Of a DNA stretch of 11,571 nt, positions 7,261-11,571 are shown piece by piece. The notes under the pieces were generated by a model. That model did not search any database. It had not been told where the DNA came from and saw only the letters and a list, made by a program, of their open reading frames with translations. The stretch lies in assembly GCA_000310025.1 (NCBI GenBank), contig FN649755.1:3551895-3563465 (forward strand), given 5' to 3'. This DNA is from Ectocarpus siliculosus. Its lineage: Eukaryota > Sar > Phaeophyceae > Ectocarpales > Ectocarpaceae. Made by a program: the position numbers and the translations under genes. Positions within the stretch are counted from its first letter, which is position 1. Each line of letters begins with the position of its first letter.

Positions 7261-7530
7261 CTACAGGTTTTTCGCCGCACGCAAGAGCCTCGAAAAGCTA
7301 GAAAGAGGCAACAAGCTTGAACTTGAGCTCCGTTTTGTGGCATACAGAGCACGCCAACAGAAGCGACTAAAAACAAAATGACTTTTGGCCTTCGTGGCGT
7401 ACAGAACGCGCGAAGAGAGGCGAGTACGATACAAAGGGCCGTGGAGAGACCGAAGCTCTCTACCGAGAGCTTGCCCCACCATGGGTTGGTTACCCACCGG
7501 CTGTTGGTCCGGTGGAGGAGTTGAAGCCAT
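7261..7530 (-). CDS. Hypothetical open frame, 89 codons
   Basis: A minus-strand frame begins at an ATG at 7530 in the context AATAAAATGG, with purine at -3 and G at +4, a favourable eukaryotic context. It ends at a TAG at 7261-7263. The N-terminal third is polar and proline-rich (MASTPPPDQQPVGNQP). The rest is basic and serine-rich, with the related segments SRVLYATKAK, CWRALYATKRS and RLLRAAKNL reflecting the 57-bp DNA repeat. No signal peptide, membrane helix or known domain is evident. The opposite strand is also mostly open across this stretch, interrupted by one TGA, so either strand, or neither, may be coding. A spliced downstream exon cannot be excluded. Confidence 0.25.
   Translation of the reverse strand: MASTPPPDQQPVGNQPMVGQALGRELRSLHGPLYRTRLSSRVLYATKAKSHFVFSRFCWRALYATKRSSSSSLLPLSSFSRLLRAAKNL
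7333..7430. repeat. 57-bp tandem repeat in a fixed reading frame
   Basis: GTGGC(A/G)TACAGA occurs at 7337 and 7394, exactly 57 bases apart, and about 32 aligned bases match at roughly 78%. On the plus strand the copies read FVAYRA and FVAYRT in the same frame. The minus strand reads YATK twice. A weaker third relative (FFAARK on the plus strand) lies near 7266. A plus-strand TGA at 7379-7381 separates the two clear copies. Confidence 0.6.
7453..7515. repeat. Cluster of perfect small hairpins
   Basis: AAGCTCTC (7453-7460) pairs with GAGAGCTT (7465-7472) across loop TACC. CCACCGG (7494-7500) pairs with CCGGTGG (7509-7515) across an 8-base loop. CCATGG lies between them. Neither hairpin is followed by a T run, so a bacterial-type terminator is not indicated. 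Confidence 0.65.
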
Positions 7531-7673
7531 TTTATTCGAAGCTACTCGAACGGTGCACCACTGTCATCGTTCCGCAGCGGGCGGGCGCGAAAAAATAGTG
7601 TGGAGTACAGCAGTGAGAGGCTCATCCCGCACGTTGGGATATATCGAAAGACGTCGGGGTTGCAAAACCCAAA

Positions 7674-7853
7674 AGACGTGTACTACACAGCACACTCCCT
7701 TCGGCTAGGGAGGACGTATCGGAACGAACGATCCAGCAGAGGGTCATAGACGTTTATTTCCTTGCACTCCCTCCGGCTAGGGGTGGCCTGTCGGAACACA
7801 CGATCGTTCCGATACATCCTCCCTAGCCGAAGGGAGTGCGAGCAAACGTCTAT
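7674..7853. repeat. Three-copy foldback repeat (two direct, one inverted)
   Basis: A unit of about 53-61 bp starts AGACGT and includes GCACTCCCT-CGGCTAGGG and TCGGAACNNACGAT. It occurs at about 7674-7732 and 7746-7806, and inverted at 7801-7853. The outer inverted arms 7693-7732 and 7801-7838 match over about 37 bases with very few differences. ATAGACGTTT (7746-7755) has its exact reverse complement at 7844-7853. The inner pair 7746-7853 could form one long hairpin. A separate GGGTT/AACCC hairpin lies just upstream at about 7657-7670. Confidence 0.85.
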
Positions 7854-7857
7854 TGGG

Positions 7858-8517
7858 TCACAGCCCAACTTCTCTTGATATATATCCAGACATGCGTGCA
7901 GAAGAAGTCATGTTCTTTCGCGCCACATTCACGGAGGAGGGAGTGACGAGATAATCGAGGAAGAGCACGCGGTACTGTACCCGATGACAACCTCGGGGTG
8001 GATCGCGCTCAAAGCTCACTGGTACACACGTTGGGAGCTTTGGTGGTTCATTCCTCGACCTCTCGGGGTCCACTGCGACAGCAGAAGCTTCCAAGAAACT
8101 TCCTACGGCCAATTCCTCAGCAAGTGATGCCGGCAACACCACGGGAGAAACGCCAAACAGGCACCGCTTCGAGAGTTCCGTCCACTTCGGTCTACTGCGA
8201 AAGCACAAACTTCCAGAAAACCTCCTACGGCCCATTCATTCATCGTCATCAGTGAAACGGCAGCGGCAGGACCAATGATTGCATCTTCTGAGTGAAATCA
8301 ACAAAGGACCAGCGAGAGCCGACAAGAAACAAAACAAGTCTAGCCCAGGACTCTCCAAATAGACCAAATAATTCTTCACGTGATGTGGGAAGGCGTAGAT
8401 GCTGTACCATGGGTAAGTCCCGCCGTTCTCAGGCCGGGTGCGAGTCTCAGCAACAAGAAGAGTAATCGTGATTCTCTGTCTAGAGAAGCAGCTCGTAAGG
8501 AAGGTTCCTCTTCCCAT
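7858..8517 (-). other. Long minus-strand frame broken by one TGA
   Basis: Two minus-strand frames share a phase: ATG at 8517 to TGA at 8238-8236 (93 codons), then ATG at 8235 to a stop at 7858 (125 codons). They are separated only by that TGA. The first ends FTDDDE and the second starts MGRRRFSGS. Neither resembles a family I know. The stretch also contains the 122-bp-period duplication, whose period is not a multiple of three, which argues against one conserved protein. It could be a decayed gene, a readthrough case or chance. Confidence 0.2.
8069..8239. repeat. Diverged direct repeat, period 122 bp
   Basis: TCCACTGCGACAGCAGAAGC at 8069 matches TCTACTGCGAAAGCACAAAC at 8191, and the match continues through CTTCC, AGAAAC, TCCTACGGCC to about 8117 and 8239. 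Roughly 40 of 49 bases agree. Translated on the plus strand in the two corresponding frames, the copies read GVHCDSRSFQETSYGQF and SVYCESTNFQKTSYGPF. Confidence 0.7.
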
Positions 8518-8729
8518 TCATTGAAAAGACTCCACCACAGCTGTCTCCCTTCCACTACATAGGAGGCATATTTTTCTCAAACTGGTAGTTGGTTGTCCTT
8601 TCAACGAATTGTGTGCATGTCTAAATTCTCTGAAGAGAGAAGGAGCAGCAAAAATCGTTTCACCGGTCACGGTCACACGAGCAAACAAGGAAGGAAAGAA
8701 AGAAGGAAGCAAACACAAAATCGACAAAA
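8240..8729. other. Region with no recognised gene
   Basis: Short frames only, apart from the broken minus-strand frame described for 7858-8517. A consensus-like donor GTAAGT lies at 8413-8418 after an ATGG, with a possible acceptor CTGTCTAG ending at 8483. Joining them gives an immediate stop on the plus strand. A purine-rich tract occupies about 8687-8710. Confidence 0.4.
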
Positions 8730-8933
8730 ATGACTCGGCCCAACAATTATTCCGACTTTCCGTGCATGCCGAAATATCAAATGTTCCGCCACAGTGACGT
8801 GCAAAAAAAAATAAAGGGTCCCCGCGGACAGGATTTCCAACGATCCCCCGTGGAGCTACGACGGAAAATAATTAACCGCGGGAACAGCGTGTCGGAAGTG
8901 TCCTGTCCGCAAAGCGCCGGGATTTTCGTTTGA
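8730..8933 (+). CDS. Hypothetical small open frame, 67 codons
   Basis: The frame begins at an ATG at 8730 preceded by an A-rich leader (TCGACAAAAATGA, purine at -3), a context typical of eukaryotic starts. It ends at a TGA at 8931-8933. The product would be small, polar and basic: it opens MTRPNNYSDF, has a KKIKGPRG stretch near residues 26-33, and ends CPQSAGIFV. No membrane segment or family is recognised. Against it, a foldback at 8824-8910 lies within the frame, and that explains part of the sequence without any protein. I regard it as a possible small ORF of unknown function. Confidence 0.25.
   Translation: MTRPNNYSDFPCMPKYQMFRHSDVQKKIKGPRGQDFQRSPVELRRKIINRGNSVSEVSCPQSAGIFV
8824..8910. 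repeat. Small foldback with perfect 10-bp arms
   Basis: GCGGACAGGA (8824-8833) has its exact reverse complement TCCTGTCCGC at 8901-8910. Pairing partly continues inward (TTTCC against GGAAGTG). The 87-bp span resembles a very short MITE or a structured RNA segment. No clear target-site duplication was seen. Confidence 0.6.
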
Positions 8934-9415
8934 CCTCTAGCGGCGTTTTTTTTTCACAGCAGCAGCAGCGGTGAAGGGCATGCAGATCCGCGAGCATCAC
9001 GCCGCCTTGACAGTGCCAACCTGCAACACGTGTGGCGATTTGAGGCGGGGAGGGCATGGCAGGAGAGGAAACCTCGGTTACAGAGTGCATACATCGCGGT
9101 AAAAGTTGCTTGGCACAATCACCTACCACAGTACTAGTCCAGGGACCTTCCCATCAACATTCCTTGGGCACAACAAACCCTACAACATGCCTATGATACA
9201 ACATCACTATTCAGGGTCCCGATAGAACGCGGTGATTATTCATCCCGCATTCTGCCAACAGTGAAGCCTTTCCATTGGTCAACCGGATGGCCCGGTCCAT
9301 CCCAACTACCACAGAATCGCGCGCGGACTAGATCCCGTGTTAGCAAGTTTCATTCCGCTCACTTTTAAAAATGACACTGATTCATTATTTCATTGGGGCT
9401 TCGCGACTGAAGCCT
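8934..9415. other. Region with no recognised gene; two hairpins
   Basis: No frame of note between about 9130 and 9400. GGATGG (9285-9290) pairs with CCATCC (9297-9302). GGCTTC (9397-9402) pairs with GAAGCC (9409-9414), directly abutting the MITE-like element. A T9 run and a short AGC run lie near 8946-8970. Confidence 0.5.
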
Positions 9416-9668
9416 TTTACCGTAGATGACGTCACATGACGAACGATACCACACCCAGGCCTGGCCTGGACCGGTTTTTCAAAGCTCGATTACTCCCCGA
9501 CAAAGAGGATGCCAGACCTAAATAATACCGTTTCGGAAAGATCTCGACGAGACGGTTGCAACGCCGCAATTTTCGGGGCCGCCAACTTCTCGACTGCCGA
9601 GAAATCGAGCTTTGAAAATCGTTCCAGGGGTGTGGTATCTTGCGTCATTTCATGTCACCTACCGTAAA
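9416..9668 (-). mobile_element. MITE-like element, full copy A
   Basis: A 253-bp element with long imperfect terminal inverted repeats. The left end reads TTTACCGTAGATGACGTCAC and the reverse complement of the right end reads TTTACGGTAGGTGACATGAA. The two align without gaps for about 39 bases, up to GATACCACAC, and then with gaps through CCTGGACCGGTTTTTCAAAG and further inward. Its reverse complement matches copy B over the whole interior, with landmarks TCTCGGCAG, TTGGCGGCC, CTCTCGTCGA, CTTTCCGAAA, TGGCATCCTCTT and TCGTCG or TGTCGG. That makes it a dispersed element, not a local hairpin. No transposase is encoded. If mobile, it would be non-autonomous. The superfamily is unknown. Confidence 0.8.
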
Positions 9669-9926
9669 TCTTAACCGAGCCTAACCGCACCAAGTTCTCA
9701 GCTACCAAGTTATTAAGTTCGGGCGCTTGTGCTATCGCCTGCAACGGAAGGACAACGAGGATGGGAAAAACTCCGCGGGACTGTCGGAATCACATAATGG
9801 TTGGAAGGAATGCCACCACCGCGCACCTCTTTCATTGTCACAACCCCCCCGCAACTGCCGCAAACAAGCAAAAGCAGCCTTCGGGAAAGAATATGATATT
9901 ACTTCCCGTTGTATCAGCAAGTGTCA

Positions 9927-10155
9927 GCTACCGTACGTAGGTTGCATGAGATATCACACCCCCTGGACCGATTTTCGAAGCTCGACTACTCGGCAGAAAG
10001 AGCAGTGACCTTGGCGGCCTTGGAAACCTCTCGTCGACAGCTTTCCGAAAACATTTACTGTACTTCGTTTTGGCATCCTCTTCGTCGTGGAATAATGGAG
10101 GTTTGAAAATCGGTCCACGGGGTGTGGTATCTAACAAGTACAATATAACCCCAAG
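9927..10155 (+). mobile_element. MITE-like element, full copy B
   Basis: About 229 bp, in the opposite orientation to copy A. Inner terminal repeats are clear: GATATCACACCCCCTGGACC at the left against the reverse complement of GGTCCACGGGGTGTGGTATC at the right. The outermost bases are less similar. GTGTCA flanks both sides (9921-9926 and 10156-10161) and may be a target-site duplication, though copy A does not show the same. The interior matches copy A as described there. Confidence 0.75.
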
Positions 10156-10230
10156 GTGTCACGATCAATGTGTTAGCTCGGCAGGCAATCTCGGACGACA
10201 AAAACAACAACGGATGGCTCAGAACGCGCC

Positions 10231-10393
10231 CGCCCGCACTTGGCAATGAAAATTCAGCCGCAAGAAAAAAAAAAACACTTGACCATAAGAACAGGTGCTC
10301 ACATAGTATTCCGCCCGCACTTGGCAATGAAAATTTAGCCGCAAAAAAAACAAACAAAATTGACCATAAGAACAGGTGCTCACATAGGATTCC
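10231..10393. repeat. 81-bp tandem duplication
   Basis: Units 10231-10311 and 10312-10393 both run CGCCCGCACTTGGCAATGAA, an A-rich tract, TGACCATAAGAACAGG, then TGCTCACATAG(T/G)ATTCC. They differ mainly in the A run. Because 81 is a multiple of three, the minus strand repeats a 27-residue motif (LCEHLFLW and FSLPSAGG). That frame continues through MITE sequence and is not convincing as a gene. Confidence 0.9.
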
Positions 10394-10420
10394 CACACCA
10401 AACAAAACCTACACGATTGG

Positions 10421-10480
10421 AGAGAAAACAAGAAACAACCCTTCGCCAAGATGAGAGTTTGGTACGAGCGGGCGCGTAGT
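10421..10480. repeat. 60-bp dispersed repeat, first copy
   Basis: It starts AGAGAAAACAAGAAACAA and ends GAGCGGGCGCGTAGT. It recurs at 10704-10765 with CGCCAAGATGAGA against TGCCAAGACGAGA in the middle. Confidence 0.8.
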
Positions 10481-10490
10481 GTACAGTATG

Positions 10491-10512
10491 ACAGGTGCTC
10501 ACATAGGATTCC
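10491..10512. repeat. Third partial copy of the 81-bp unit
   Basis: ACAGGTGCTCACATAGGATT plus CC recurs here, matching 10372-10393 exactly and 10291-10312 with one change. Only the last 22 bases of the unit are present. Confidence 0.85.
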
Positions 10513-10703
10513 TTAAACAAACATAACTGGTGCATGAATGCTTGTCGATGGTAGTACCACGAAAACTTGGTGAAATATCCGACGCGCTGAACTGGTAGAG
10601 TAATATTGTACGTATGTGTGTGTGTGTCTGTTTTGTTTGTGTTTTGTTATGGGTATTTTTTATTTTCAGTTGTTTAGACACAATATATTAGGATTTCCGG
10701 TAA

Positions 10704-10765
10704 AGAGGAAACAAGAAACAAGTCTCTGCCAAGACGAGAATGTGTCTTGCGAGCGGGCGCGTAGT
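10704..10765. repeat. 60-bp dispersed repeat, second copy
   Basis: Partner of 10421-10480, 283 bp downstream in the same orientation, with a few substitutions and two extra bases. Confidence 0.8.
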
Positions 10766-11018
10766 TCAAGAAAACCAAGAGCATTGAACTCGCCTGAGCA
10801 GCCCTGATGACTCTGCCGTGCAACGTGTACCCGCACTTGAGCACCTGCAACACCGGAGGAAAGGGCCAGGCAAAAAATGCTCAGCAAAACAAATCGCCAA
10901 AACCAGGAACGATGGAGGGGGGCTGAAGCGCGTAGATGGATGTGGCATTGCCCGACCAGATGGAGTTGATGACTGCCACTCTGTTCTGAAACATGAGGAC
11001 CGATCGAATGCTAGTGTG

Positions 11019-11558
11019 ATGTCCCAATGGTCCCTGTTGCTCCGTGGACGAAGCACATACCTACTAAATATATGGGAGGTGGTATTGGCCACGCGTGGTC
11101 TTACCTTGTGGCAAAATACACACGCACACCCTCTCTGCGCCAACGGAGTTGTTGACCATTTTACCGTAGGTGACATGACACAATATACCACACCCCCTGG
11201 ATCGATTTTCAAAGCTCAAGTACTCCACGACGAAGAGGCAAACCGCTGCGTTTGTGCTTATGACAACAGGCAGCCTGGCCATCTATTTCCAACCACCCCC
11301 GCAACAGAGTTGTCTCGTTTTCTATATAGAGAAAAAAAAAGGTCCGAAAGGGCCAATCAATCTAGTGGCCAACCATGCCACCCCGAGAAATCGGTGTCCC
11401 CCTTCTCTTACCTGTCCCCAGAGTTCTCAACTTCCTTCGCGTTTGCTTCTGACACGAGAGGTTGTCTGGCCGTCCACTTCTCACCCCCCCCCCCCCCCCC
11501 CCCCCGAGGCCCGCGGGAAAAAAAAAAAATCAATCTTTATTTTTATAAAACGGAATAA
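11019..11558 (+). CDS. Open frame of 179 codons, doubtful
   Basis: This is the longest stop-free stretch in the window: the frame is open from 10818 (GTG) to a TAA at 11556-11558. The first in-frame ATG is at 11019. From that ATG the product starts MSQWSLLLRG. It has an S/T/P-rich middle, then a run of 7 P from the C22 tract and a KKK tail from the A run. It runs through the truncated MITE arm (11160-11241, read as FTVGDMTQYTTPPG) and both diverged 11251/11442 repeats. A frame assembled from repeats and homopolymers is probably accidental. No domain, signal peptide or family is recognised. Confidence 0.15.
   Translation: MSQWSLLLRGRSTYLLNIWEVVLATRGLTLWQNTHAHPLCANGVVDHFTVGDMTQYTTPPGSIFKAQVLHDEEANRCVCAYDNRQPGHLFPTTPATELSRFLYREKKRSERANQSSGQPCHPEKSVSPFSYLSPEFSTSFAFASDTRGCLAVHFSPPPPPPPRGPREKKKINLYFYKTE
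11160..11241 (-). mobile_element. MITE-like element, solo arm C
   Basis: TTTACCGTAGGTGACATGAC, then ATACCACACCCCCTGGATCG, ATTTTCAAAGCTC and TACTCCACGACGAAGAGG match the left arm of copy A and the reverse complement of the right arm of copy B. The interior and the opposite arm are absent, so this is a truncated copy. Confidence 0.75.
11251..11538. repeat. Diverged direct repeat of about 100 bp, ending in C22/A12
   Basis: The 50 bases from 11251 (TTTGTGCTTATGACA, then CTGGCCATCTATTTCCAACC and a C run) align with 11442-11490 (TTTGCTTCTGACAC, then CTGGCCGTCCACTTCTCACC and C22). In both copies the C run is followed by an A run and then TCAATCT. The C run is 5 in copy one and 22 (11484-11505) in copy two. 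The A run (11518-11529) is 12. Confidence 0.65.
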
Positions 11559-11571
11559 ATAAATACCGGCC

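Noticed and set aside
8413-8483. Candidate 71-nt GT-AG intron (GTAAGT to CTGTCTAG)
   Set aside because: Joining the flanks gives only a short peptide and an early stop.
10055-10405. 116-codon minus-strand frame with a 27-residue repeat
   Set aside because: The repeat follows from the 81-bp tandem DNA repeat, and the frame continues into MITE-like copy B; no protein character was seen.
10608-10669. Candidate 62-nt GT-AG intron (GTACGT to TTTTCAG)
   Set aside because: Splice-like ends and a pyrimidine-rich tract are present, but neither flank carries an open frame that the splice would join.
10666-10887. Minus-strand frame opening with a signal-peptide-like MLSIFCLALSSGVAGA
   Set aside because: The first codon is TTG, no ATG is in range, and the rest crosses the 60-bp dispersed repeat.
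10818-11018. Upstream part of the 246-codon plus-strand frame as coding sequence
   Set aside because: It starts at GTG with no ATG before 11019. A 148-codon minus-strand frame also covers much of it, so openness here is not specific to one strand.

Overview
The window looks like a repeat-rich intergenic or accessory stretch of a eukaryotic nuclear genome. It has no run of long open frames, no ribosome-binding sites and no operon-like spacing. It does have long homopolymers (C13, G10, T16, C22), TGT and CTG microsatellites, T-rich tracts and many diverged direct and inverted duplications. A unicellular alga or other stramenopile, for example a diatom, would fit the base composition and TTG-rich repeats. 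That is only an impression: no protein or RNA gene was recognised that could place the organism.

Layout. 1-145: two tandem arms of a MITE-like repeat. 146-480: a CAYGT array and a C13/G10 snap-back. 481-940: a tandem repeat of about 182 bp carrying GTCGAC sites. 941-2297: weak open frames, a 61-bp tandem duplication and a G-quadruplex-type G tract. 2298-6413: a nested block of duplications. In it, a unit of about 1.1 kb (U) occurs twice at an offset of 1624 bp. A 105-bp repeat occurs twice 543 bp apart. A segment of about 150 bp (X) occurs twice 3313 bp apart, close to twice the U period. A small hairpin is also repeated. This suggests an eroded tandem array with a period of about 1.65 kb. 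6459-6827: a 122-codon minus-strand frame with a CAG/polyQ tract. 7152-7853: palindromic tandem repeats, a 57-bp in-frame repeat, a hairpin cluster and a three-copy inverted/direct repeat. 7858-8933: long but unrecognised frames, a 122-bp-period duplication and a small foldback. 9416-10155: two full-length copies of one MITE-like element in opposite orientations; a truncated copy lies at 11160-11241 and related arms lie at 1-145. 10231-10765: an 81-bp tandem repeat and dispersed relatives. 11251-11538: a diverged duplication ending in C22/A12.

No gene could be assigned a function. The CDS entries are low-confidence open frames with an ATG start, given so the reader knows where coding potential exists. 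The best-supported content is the repeat architecture, above all the MITE-like family and the U/X/hairpin array. No complete previously undescribed biological system could be shown from the sequence alone.
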